5,998 nt of DNA from an uncultured Eubacteriales bacterium (GTDB taxonomy: Bacteria; Bacillota; Clostridia; Oscillospirales; Oscillospiraceae), in the NCBI GenBank assembly GCA_900546255.1, contig URCB01000088.1, positions 1 through 5,998 of the forward strand, in the 5' to 3' direction. Position numbers and translations under genes: made by a program. Below the pieces are notes generated by a model. It had not been told where the DNA came from. It searched no databases and saw only the letters and a list, made by a program, of their open reading frames with translations. Below, one piece after another: positions 1-5,998 of this stretch. Every line of letters begins with the position of its first letter. Position 1 is the first letter of the stretch.

Positions 1-359
1 GTGTCCATGGAGTCGTTGCCGCCGTTGTAGAAGAAGTAGCGCACGTCGTACTTCTGGAAGATCTCCAGGATGCGGCGGTAGTCGGTGTCGTCCTGGTCCG
101 GGTCGGCCAGCTTATACCGGCAGGAGCCCAGGGCGGAGGAGGGGGTGTACTGGAGCAGATCCAGCTGGGCCGGGTCCTCCTGGCCCATGTCGTACAGTTT
201 GTCGGCCAGCACCCCTTTGATGCCGTGGGCAGCCCCCAGAACCCGGGTGATCTGGGGGGAGGCCAGGGCGGTCTGGATGACCCCCTGGGCACTGGCATTG
301 ATGACCGAAGTGGGCCCGCCGGACTGGCCGATGATGCAGGCGCCTTTCAATTGTTCCAT
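1..359 (-). CDS. 6-phosphofructokinase, probably pyrophosphate-dependent (N-terminal part, runs off left edge)
   Basis: Cytosolic glycolytic enzyme that phosphorylates fructose-6-phosphate to fructose-1,6-bisphosphate. Only the first 119 codons are in the window; the gene continues beyond position 1. The N-terminus carries the phosphofructokinase donor-binding loop GQSGGPTSVIN at residues 11-21, and the visible part ends with YNGGNDSMDT at about residues 111-120 (the last codon is cut). In ATP-dependent enzymes the second motif reads GGDGS. Here it reads GGNDS, with Asp116 where ATP enzymes have the Gly that makes room for ATP. Asp at this position is the known hallmark of PPi-dependent enzymes, so the product is probably diphosphate--fructose-6-phosphate 1-phosphotransferase (reversible, PPi as donor). 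The catalytic TIDND region that would help confirm this lies outside. The ATG at 357-359 is preceded by AAGGGAGG (369-376, minus strand) with a 9-base spacer. It is divergent from the aldolase gene, the next step of glycolysis. The family is certain; the donor is inferred. Confidence 0.92.
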   Translation of the reverse strand, partial: MEQLKGACIIGQSGGPTSVINASAQGVIQTALASPQITRVLGAAHGIKGVLADKLYDMGQEDPAQLDLLQYTPSSALGSCRYKLADPDQDDTDYRRILEIFQKYDVRYFFYNGGNDSMD

Positions 360-421
360 GGTAAAAAACCTCCCTTGGTGTGGTTGGGTTTGATGTTGTG
401 GAAAAAAGGATTCTACCAGGT

Positions 422-450
422 ATCATAACATATCCCGCCCCCTCTTGCAA
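422..450 (-). promoter_or_regulatory. Predicted sigma-70/sigma-A promoter of the phosphofructokinase gene
   Basis: Read on the minus strand, TTGCAA (450-445) is followed by exactly 17 bases and then TATGAT (427-422), with an extended -10 TGT (430-428) directly in front. This is a good match to TTGACA-17-TATAAT. Transcription should begin near 415, giving a leader of roughly 55 bases before the ATG at 359. The -35 hexamer is the same six base pairs used by the predicted aldolase promoter on the other strand, because TTGCAA is its own reverse complement. The prediction rests on consensus matching only. Confidence 0.68.
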
Positions 451-473
451 TTGGAAAGGAATATTGGTAAAAT
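445..473 (+). promoter_or_regulatory. Predicted sigma-70/sigma-A promoter of the aldolase gene
   Basis: TTGCAA (445-450), a 17-base spacer and TAAAAT (468-473) form a near-consensus promoter, with an extended -10 TGG at 465-467. Transcription should start near 480, leaving a short leader of about 26 bases that holds the ribosome binding site AAAGGAG at 492-498. The region is strikingly AT-rich against the surrounding GC-rich DNA. The -35 element coincides with that of the divergent phosphofructokinase promoter. Confidence 0.7.
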
Positions 474-487
474 AATTTATCCAATTG
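448..487. repeat. Inverted repeat CAATTGG / CCAATTG around the aldolase promoter -10 and start site
   Basis: CAATTGG at 448-454 and its exact reverse complement CCAATTG at 481-487 bracket the -10 element and predicted start site of the aldolase promoter, separated by 26 bases. The left arm overlaps the shared -35 hexamer. It could be a pair of half-sites for a regulator, but the arms are short and AT-rich, so chance is a real alternative. A third CAATTG lies at 348-353, inside the first codons of the phosphofructokinase gene. Confidence 0.3.
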
Positions 488-506
488 TCGGAAAGGAGCG
501 GTACCC

Positions 507-1442
507 ATGCCGTTAGTGACAACCACAGAAATGTTCCAGAAGGCCTATGCCGGGGGCTATGCCATCGGCGCCTTTAACGTCAACAATATGGAGATCATCC
601 AGGGCATCACCGAGGCAGCCCAGGAGGTCAACTCCCCTCTGATTCTCCAGGTGTCTGCCGGGGCCCGGAAGTATGCCAAGCCCGTCTACCTGCGGAAGCT
701 GGTGGAGGCCGCCATCGAGGACACCGGCCTGCCCATGGCCCTGCACCTGGACCACGGGGAGGATTTTGAGATCTGCAAGGCCTGCATCGACGGGGGCTTC
801 ACCTCCGTGATGATCGATGGGTCCAAGCATTCCTTCCAGGACAACATCGCCCTCACCCGTCAGGTGGTGGAGTACGCCCACGCCCACGGCGTGGTGGTGG
901 AAGGGGAGCTGGGCCGCCTGGCCGGCATCGAGGACGACGTGAACGTCTCCGCCGCCGACTCCTCCTACACCGACCCCGACCAGGTACAGGAGTTCGTCCA
1001 GGCCACGGGGGTGGATAGTTTGGCCATCGCCATCGGCACCAGCCACGGGGCCTATAAGTTCAAGCCCGGCACCAAGCCCCAGCTGCGGTTTGACATCCTG
1101 GAGGAGGTCTCCCGCCGGCTGCCCGGGTTCCCCATCGTCCTCCACGGGGCCTCTTCCGTCATCCCCAAGTATGTGGAGATCATCAACGCCAACGGCGGCC
1201 AGCTGAAGGACGCCATCGGCGTACCCGAGGACCAGCTCCGCCAGGCTGCGAAGATGGCCGTATGCAAGATCAACATCGACTCCGACCTCCGCCTGGCCAT
1301 GACCGCAGGGGTGCGCCAGCAGCTCATCGCCGACCCCGCCGGCTTTGACCCCCGGGGTTACCTGAAGGTGGGCCGCCAGTATGTGAAGGACCTGGTGAAA
1401 GACAAGATCCTCCACGTCCTGGGCAGCGACAACAAGGTATGA
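507..1442 (+). CDS. fba: Class II fructose-1,6-bisphosphate aldolase
   Basis: Zinc-dependent cytosolic aldolase that reversibly cleaves fructose-1,6-bisphosphate to dihydroxyacetone phosphate and glyceraldehyde-3-phosphate. The protein is complete at 311 residues, a normal length for the roughly 305-320-residue bacterial class II group. The N-terminal GAFNVNN motif is at 21-27. HLDHG at 80-84 supplies the catalytic Asp82 and zinc ligand His83, VEGELG at 131-136 holds the conserved acidic pair, and GTSHGAYKF at 177-185 supplies His180. LHGASS at 212-217 supplies His213, and KINIDSDLRLA at 254-264 forms the phosphate-binding segment with Asn256 and Asp258. No key residue is missing. The ATG at 507 has AAAGGAG at 492-498 with an 8-base spacer. 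It is probably a single-gene transcript, driven by the promoter at 445-473 and ended by the hairpin at 1472-1503. It is divergent from phosphofructokinase, which makes its substrate. A tagatose-bisphosphate or other ketose-bisphosphate aldolase role is possible on motifs alone, but the context favours glycolysis. Confidence 0.97.
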   Translation: MPLVTTTEMFQKAYAGGYAIGAFNVNNMEIIQGITEAAQEVNSPLILQVSAGARKYAKPVYLRKLVEAAIEDTGLPMALHLDHGEDFEICKACIDGGFTSVMIDGSKHSFQDNIALTRQVVEYAHAHGVVVEGELGRLAGIEDDVNVSAADSSYTDPDQVQEFVQATGVDSLAIAIGTSHGAYKFKPGTKPQLRFDILEEVSRRLPGFPIVLHGASSVIPKYVEIINANGGQLKDAIGVPEDQLRQAAKMAVCKINIDSDLRLAMTAGVRQQLIADPAGFDPRGYLKVGRQYVKDLVKDKILHVLGSDNKV

Positions 1443-1471
1443 GAGCCCTCGTCCTCTCTCCCGCCATCCAC

Positions 1472-1503
1472 AACCGGTACAGCCTTTCGCTGTACCGGTT
1501 TTT
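1472..1503 (+). terminator. Rho-independent terminator after the aldolase gene
   Basis: A perfect 12-bp stem pairs AACCGGTACAGC (1472-1483) with GCTGTACCGGTT (1489-1500) around a 5-base loop CTTTC (1484-1488). The right arm runs directly into a five-T tract (1499-1503). It lies 30 bases after the aldolase stop. The short T-tract might allow some read-through into the next gene, whose start is only 36 bases downstream. Confidence 0.92.
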
Positions 1504-1539
1504 GTAAGAACTGTAAGAAAAGGGAAGGAACCGCAGACC

Positions 1540-3141
1540 ATGAACCATCGTCCCATTCTGAAAAACAAAGTGTACCTCTACCTGACGGAGTTTTTTTCCG
1601 GGGTCTCCGTCATGGCCGTGGAGTTGGGGGCCAGCCGCCTGCTGGCGCCTTACTTCAGCTCCTCCCAGATCGTCTGGACCATCATCATCGGCACCATTAT
1701 GATCGCCCTGGCCCTGGGCAACCTCTGGGGCGGCCGGACGGCGGACAAAAACCCGGACACCGACCGGCTCTACCGCCGCCTGCTCCTGGCAGCGGTGTGG
1801 ATCGCCGCCATCCCTGTGCTGGGGAAATACATCATCCTGGGCATCTCCGGGGCCCTGGTGCTCACCATCAACACCAACTTCCTCATCATCGCCGCCTTCT
1901 GCGCCTGCATGGTGATTTTCGTCTTCCCCTGCTTCCTGCTGGGCACCGTCACCCCCTCTCTGGTGAAGTACACCGTGGACAGCCTGGAGGACAACGGCAA
2001 GACCGTGGGCACCCTGGGGGCCTGCAACACCATCGGCAGCATCCTGGGCACCTTCCTGCCCACCTTCGTCACCATCCCTGCGGTGGGCACGGCGGTGACC
2101 TTCCTGCTGTTCTCCGGAATCCTGCTGGCCATTGGGCTGATCTATTTCCTCTCCTCCAAGGTGCGGTGGAAGACGTGCCTGGTGTCTGTGGTCCTCTTTG
2201 TCCTATGTGCCGTGTTCGGCCACAACGGCAGCTTTGCCTTCTGGGAGGATGACCTGACCTATGAGGGGGAGTCAGTGTACAACTACCTCCAGGTGCGGGA
2301 GACGGAGGACCGCACCATCCTCTCCACCAACGTCCTCTTCGGCGTCCAGTCGGTGATGATGAAGGAGGAGGGCCTGACGGGGATGTACTACGACTATGCC
2401 CTGGCCGCCCCCGTGATGGCCGGCCTGTCGAACCGGGAGGCGGGGTCCGTCCTGGTTCTGGGCAACGGCACGGGGACCTTTGCCCACCAGTGTACCACCT
2501 ACTTCCCCAACCTCCAGGTGGAGGGGGTGGAGATTGACGACCGCATCACCGACCTGGCCTATGCGTACTTCGACATGTCCGACGAGGTACAGGTGACCAC
2601 TTATGACGGCCGGGCCTACCTCCAGGCGGTGGACAGTACCTACGATGTGATCCAGGTGGACGCCTACCAGGACATCACCATCCCCTTCCAGATGTCCTCC
2701 ACGGAGTTCTTCACCCTGGTGCGGGAGCACCTGAACCCCGGCGGGGTGATGGTGGTCAACCTCAACATGCACTCCGACGGGGAGGGGAGCATCAACCAGG
2801 CCCTGTGTGACACCATCGCCAGCGTCTTCCCCTATGTCTGCACCGTGGACGTCCCCGGCACCACCAACCGGGAGCTCTTCGCCGCCGTGGACGGGGACCC
2901 CATCCAGTGGCTGAAGGCCAACCGGGCGGACATCACCGACGGGGAACTCTCCCTCCAAATGGCCCGGGTGGAGCAGAACCTGACGGCCTACACCCCCGGG
3001 GACCATATTCTCACCGACGACCAGGCCCCGGTGGAACTCCTGGGCATGGGGGCCATTGACGGCCTCATCCAGGACCAGCTGGGGTACTATCAAGAGATCT
3101 TCCGGGAAGAGGGGCTCTCCGGCCTGCTCAGCCGGTTCTGA
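1540..3141 (+). CDS. Membrane-anchored spermidine-synthase-like protein (fused transporter-like/spermidine synthase fold)
   Basis: A 533-residue two-part protein. Residues 1-228 are hydrophobic with about seven predicted membrane segments (near 12-34, 43-63, 80-102, 113-137, 156-178, 184-204 and 211-227), including the family motif ASRLLAPYF at 31-39. Residues 240-533 form a spermidine-synthase-like Rossmann domain: ESVYNYLQV (244-252), VLVLGNGTGTFA (304-315), VEGVEIDD (327-334), TYDGRAYLQ (354-362), YDVIQVDAYQD (368-378) and LTDDQAPVE (491-499). True spermidine synthases move an aminopropyl group from decarboxylated S-adenosylmethionine to putrescine. Here the glycine-rich loop lacks the usual Asp (GNGTG instead of GGGDG), and the catalytic segment lacks the D(S/T)xDP pattern. 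The real substrate is therefore uncertain, as for much of this fused family, and speE should not be assigned. The ATG at 1540 follows a GGGAAGGA purine stretch (1522-1529). No clear promoter lies between the upstream terminator and this start. addB follows after 15 bases, so the two are likely cotranscribed. Confidence 0.85.
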   Translation: MNHRPILKNKVYLYLTEFFSGVSVMAVELGASRLLAPYFSSSQIVWTIIIGTIMIALALGNLWGGRTADKNPDTDRLYRRLLLAAVWIAAIPVLGKYIILGISGALVLTINTNFLIIAAFCACMVIFVFPCFLLGTVTPSLVKYTVDSLEDNGKTVGTLGACNTIGSILGTFLPTFVTIPAVGTAVTFLLFSGILLAIGLIYFLSSKVRWKTCLVSVVLFVLCAVFGHNGSFAFWEDDLTYEGESVYNYLQVRETEDRTILSTNVLFGVQSVMMKEEGLTGMYYDYALAAPVMAGLSNREAGSVLVLGNGTGTFAHQCTTYFPNLQVEGVEIDDRITDLAYAYFDMSDEVQVTTYDGRAYLQAVDSTYDVIQVDAYQDITIPFQMSSTEFFTLVREHLNPGGVMVVNLNMHSDGEGSINQALCDTIASVFPYVCTVDVPGTTNRELFAAVDGDPIQWLKANRADITDGELSLQMARVEQNLTAYTPGDHILTDDQAPVELLGMGAIDGLIQDQLGYYQEIFREEGLSGLLSRF

Positions 3142-3156
3142 GGGGAGGGCAGTACC

Positions 3157-5998
3157 ATGCTGTACCTCCTCACCGGCCGGACGGGCAGTGGGAAAACCCG
3201 GGAAGTCTTTCGCCGCATGGCGGCAGAGGGGAGCCGCCGTCCCCAACTCCTCCTGGTGCCCGAGCAGGCCTCCTTTGAGACCGAGCGGCGCTTCTGCCGG
3301 GAAAACGGCAACCAGGCCGGGGCCTATGGGGAGGTCCTCTCCTTCACCCGCCTGGAAAACCGGGTCCTGTCCCAGACAGGGGGCGGGGCCGACCCCGTCC
3401 TGGACGAGGGGGGGCGGCTGCTGGCCATGTACGCGGCGCTGAAGTCCGTTCAGGATCACCTCACCGTCTATGCCATGCCCTCCCGGCGGCCGGAGTTCCT
3501 GGACAGCCTCCTCACCACCCTGGACGAGCTGAAAAGCAGCTGCGTCACCGGGGCCCAGCTGGCCCAGATTGGGGAGGAGACCGAGGGCCTGGACGGGGAA
3601 AAACTCCGGGACCTGGGCCTGATTTTCGGGGCCTACGAGGCCATGACCGCCCGGGGCCCCTTGGACCCCCGGGACAAGCTCACCCGCCTGGCGGAGAAAC
3701 TGCGGACCACCCCCTTCTTTCAGGGGAAGGACGTGTACCTGGACGGGTTTACAGACTTCACCCCCCAGCAGGACCTGGTGCTGGAGGCCATCCTCCGCCA
3801 GGCCCATTCCGTGACCCTGGCCCTCACCTGGGGGGAGGGGGAACTGTTCTCCCCGGCCCAGAAAACCATCGCCAGTGTGAAGCGTCTGGCGGCCAAAACC
3901 GGCCAGCCGGTGGCAGAGACCCTTTTGGAGGGGGCGGCCCAGGGACGGACGCCACCCCTTGTCCACCTGGAGGTCAACCTTTTTGCCCCGGCGCCGGCCC
4001 CCTATGAAGGGGCCTGGGACGGCAGTGTGACCGTACGCCGCCTCTCCTCCCCCCAGGAGGAGGTGGCTTGGGCCGCCGGGGAGATCCGCGCCCTGGCCCA
4101 GAGCGGCCGGTACCGCTACCGGGACATCGCCGTGGCTGCCCGGTCCATGGCCCCCTATTGGGAGCAGCTGGAGGAGACCTTTGCCCAGTATGACATCCCC
4201 CTCTTCCAGTCCGACCGGACGGACATTTTGCAGAAACCCATCTTCACCCTGGTCACCGCCGCCCTGGACGCGGTGACGGGGGGCTATGCCTATGAGGACA
4301 TGTTCCGTTACCTGAAAACCGGCCTGGCAGGGCTCACCCTGGAGGAGTGCGACCGGCTGGAGAACTACGTCCTCACTTGGAACCTCTTCGGCAGCCGGTG
4401 GACCTCCCCCGCCGGGTGGACCCTCCACCCTGGGGGATACCACCAGACCTTCACCCTCCAGGACGAGGAGACCTTGGCCGAACTCAACGCCCTCCGCCTG
4501 CAGGTGATCACCCCTCTGGAGACCCTGCGGAAAACCGCCGGGGACACCGTGGGCCAGCAGGTGCTGGCCCTGTATGCCTTCCTGGAGGCCATCCAGCTTC
4601 CCGCCGCCCTGGAGGCCCGGAGCGAGGCTCTCCTGGCCCAGGGAGAACCCGAGCTGGCCCGGCAGTACGGCCAGCTGTGGGGCATCTTCTGCGGGGCCCT
4701 GGAGCAGTGCTATGCCATGGTGGGGGAGATGCCGTCAGACCTGGGGGAGTTTGCCCGCCTGCTCCGCCTGCTGCTCTCCCGGTACACTGTGGGGACCATT
4801 CCCGCCTCCCTGGACCGGGTGACGGTGGGGGACGCCCCCCGGCTGGGGGGGCGCAGCTGGAAGGTTCTCTTCCTTTTGGGGGCGGAGGACGGCGCCATCC
4901 CCCAGGTCACCCCGGGGGCAGGCCTCCTCACCGACCGGGACCGGGAACTGCTGGAGGACTACGGCCTGGCCCTCTCCCCCCGGCTGGAGGAAAAGCTGGA
5001 CCGGGAGAGCACCATCGTCTACACCGTCTGCACCCAACCCACGGAGAAGCTCTACGTCTCCTGGCCGGCCCAGGGGGAAGGGGGCGGGGAAAAGCGGCCC
5101 GCCTTCCTGGTGGACACCCTCACCACCCTCTTTCCTCAGTGCGGGGGGACGGGCCATCCCGCCCCGTCCCCCGATGCCCTTCGGGCCCTGGCAGCCCAGG
5201 ACCCGGAGGCCCGGGCCGCCCTGGACGGGGAAGCCCCCTGCCAGACCCTCTTCCGCCGCCTGGACCAGGCGGCAGGCTGGACCCGGGGCAGCCTCTCCCC
5301 CCAGGCGGTGGAGGCCCTGTACGGAAGGAAAGTGGCCATGTCCGCCTCCCGGATGGACCAGTACCAGTCCTGCCACTTCGCCTACTTCCTCCGCTACGGC
5401 CTGCAGGCCAAGGACCGCCGCCCGGCGGGGTTTGACGCGCCGGCCTACGGCAGCTTCGTCCACTTCGTCCTGGAGCGGGTTCTCCGCGCCCTTCGCAACC
5501 AGGGCGGGGCGGCCCAGGCGGAGGAGGAGACCATCCGCGCCCTCACCGCCCAGGCGGTGGAGGACTACGTCCGCCAGGAGTTGGGGGGGGTGGCGCACCA
5601 GACCCCCCGGTTCCGCTACCTCTTTTACCGGCTGGAGCGCAGCGTCCAGGCGGTGGTAGACAACGTGGTGGCGGAGCTCCGGGACTCCGACTTCCAGCCC
5701 ATCTGCTTTGAGCTGGGCTTTGGCCCAGGGCAGGACCTTCCCCCGGTGGAGATCACCCAGGGGGGCGTCACCCTCCGCATCTCCGGTTTCGTGGACCGGG
5801 TGGACGGCTGGGTGGAGGATGGCCGCCTCTACCTCCGGGTGGTGGACTACAAGACCGGCCGGAAATCCTTTGACCTCACCGAGGTGTGGAACGGCCTGGG
5901 GCTGCAGATGCTCCTCTACCTCTTCACCCTGGAGGAGGAGGGGGAGGCCCTCTTCGGCCGCCGGCCGGTGCCGGCGGGGGTGCTCTACCTCCCCGCCC
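3157..5998 (+). CDS. addB: AddB, ATP-dependent helicase/nuclease subunit B (C-terminus beyond right edge)
   Basis: Subunit of the AddAB (RexAB) complex, which resects double-strand breaks to Chi-type sites and prepares 3' ends for RecA. The frame stays open for 947 codons to the window edge. AddB proteins are usually about 1150 residues, so roughly four fifths is present. The N-terminus has an intact Walker A loop GRTGSGKT (7-14) followed by LLLVPEQASFETE, both typical of AddB. Further conserved segments are YLDGFTDFTPQQ (194-205) and LLGAEDGAIP (573-582). The RecB-family nuclease domain includes SCHFAYFLRYG (738-748), whose Cys739 is the first of four iron-sulfur ligands. It continues with His769 in FVHFVLE, GFVDRVD with Asp880, VVDYKTG with Asp897 and Lys899, and GLQMLLY (Gln917, Tyr921). 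The other three cysteines should lie past the edge. The ATG at 3157 has GGGGAGGG at 3142-3149. It starts 15 bases after the spermidine-synthase-like gene, implying one transcript; addA is expected next. An eight-G run at 5583-5590 keeps the frame. Confidence 0.95.
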   Translation, partial: MLYLLTGRTGSGKTREVFRRMAAEGSRRPQLLLVPEQASFETERRFCRENGNQAGAYGEVLSFTRLENRVLSQTGGGADPVLDEGGRLLAMYAALKSVQDHLTVYAMPSRRPEFLDSLLTTLDELKSSCVTGAQLAQIGEETEGLDGEKLRDLGLIFGAYEAMTARGPLDPRDKLTRLAEKLRTTPFFQGKDVYLDGFTDFTPQQDLVLEAILRQAHSVTLALTWGEGELFSPAQKTIASVKRLAAKTGQPVAETLLEGAAQGRTPPLVHLEVNLFAPAPAPYEGAWDGSVTVRRLSSPQEEVAWAAGEIRALAQSGRYRYRDIAVAARSMAPYWEQLEETFAQYDIPLFQSDRTDILQKPIFTLVTAALDAVTGGYAYEDMFRYLKTGLAGLTLEECDRLENYVLTWNLFGSRWTSPAGWTLHPGGYHQTFTLQDEETLAELNALRLQVITPLETLRKTAGDTVGQQVLALYAFLEAIQLPAALEARSEALLAQGEPELARQYGQLWGIFCGALEQCYAMVGEMPSDLGEFARLLRLLLSRYTVGTIPASLDRVTVGDAPRLGGRSWKVLFLLGAEDGAIPQVTPGAGLLTDRDRELLEDYGLALSPRLEEKLDRESTIVYTVCTQPTEKLYVSWPAQGEGGGEKRPAFLVDTLTTLFPQCGGTGHPAPSPDALRALAAQDPEARAALDGEAPCQTLFRRLDQAAGWTRGSLSPQAVEALYGRKVAMSASRMDQYQSCHFAYFLRYGLQAKDRRPAGFDAPAYGSFVHFVLERVLRALRNQGGAAQAEEETIRALTAQAVEDYVRQELGGVAHQTPRFRYLFYRLERSVQAVVDNVVAELRDSDFQPICFELGFGPGQDLPPVEITQGGVTLRISGFVDRVDGWVEDGRLYLRVVDYKTGRKSFDLTEVWNGLGLQMLLYLFTLEEEGEALFGRRPVPAGVLYLPA

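Noticed and set aside
360..421. Possible structured leader or riboswitch upstream of the phosphofructokinase gene
   Set aside because: The predicted leader is only about 55 bases, has no convincing stem or terminator/anti-terminator pair, and matches no riboswitch class I recognise.
112..522. A 136-codon minus-strand open frame across the divergent promoter region
   Set aside because: It overlaps the phosphofructokinase gene in another frame, covers both predicted promoters, and its start lies inside the aldolase gene. The phosphofructokinase frame has clear family motifs.
1504..1519. Direct repeat GTAAGAA (1504-1510 and 1513-1519) before the spermidine-synthase-like gene
   Set aside because: Two 7-base purine-rich copies next to a ribosome binding site are too short to call a regulatory repeat.
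513..1568. A 351-codon open frame antisense to the aldolase gene
   Set aside because: It mirrors the aldolase codons, reads as low-complexity Gly/Val/Leu/His sequence, and runs through the terminator hairpin. The sense strand encodes an aldolase with all catalytic residues.
2272..4443. A 723-codon open frame on the minus strand across the spermidine-synthase-like gene and the start of addB
   Set aside because: It spans the junction of two well-supported genes, its translation is dominated by G, V, H, Q and P with no recognisable domain, and it is explained by strong third-position GC bias of the sense genes suppressing antisense stops.
4347..5435. A 362-codon plus-strand open frame within addB
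   Set aside because: It is a Pro/Gly/Arg-rich shadow of the addB frame; addB itself shows conserved motifs before, across and after this stretch.
4735..5598. A 287-codon minus-strand open frame within addB
   Set aside because: It is antisense to conserved addB coding sequence, has no recognisable domain, and fits the GC-bias pattern of the other shadows.

Overview
The window is ordinary-looking bacterial chromosome: high GC, strong AGGAGG-type ribosome binding sites and short gaps between genes. The GC bias in the real reading frames is so strong that long open frames also appear antisense. A PPi-type phosphofructokinase, a class II aldolase, a membrane-anchored spermidine-synthase-like protein and an AddB subunit together suggest a high-GC anaerobic Firmicute, probably a gut clostridium of the Oscillospiraceae (Flavonifractor / Intestinimonas / Lawsonibacter type). 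The taxonomy is inferred from gene content and style, not from a marker gene.

Layout. (1) Positions 1-359, minus strand: the N-terminal 119 codons of a phosphofructokinase whose signature residues point to pyrophosphate rather than ATP as phosphoryl donor. (2) Positions 360-506: a divergent intergenic region that appears to hold two back-to-back promoters sharing the same palindromic -35 hexamer. (3) Positions 507-1442, plus strand: complete class II fructose-bisphosphate aldolase, closed by a strong intrinsic terminator at 1472-1503. (4) Positions 1540-3141, plus strand: a 533-residue protein with about seven membrane segments fused to a spermidine-synthase-fold domain. (5) Position 3157 to the right edge, plus strand: the first 947 codons of addB, the nuclease/helicase-like subunit of the AddAB double-strand-break repair enzyme, starting 15 bases after the previous stop.

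How the genes fit together. Phosphofructokinase makes fructose-1,6-bisphosphate and the aldolase splits it, so the left half is a divergent pair of consecutive glycolytic enzymes with coupled promoters. The right half looks like a separate transcription unit in which the membrane spermidine-synthase-like gene precedes addB, and addA would be expected beyond the right edge. No functional link between those two genes is evident.

No mobile element, CRISPR array, tRNA or rRNA is visible, and nothing here amounts to a clearly new multi-gene system. The points most worth a second look are the shared -35 divergent promoter, the altered active-site motifs and odd topology of the spermidine-synthase-like protein, and the PPi-type signature of the phosphofructokinase.
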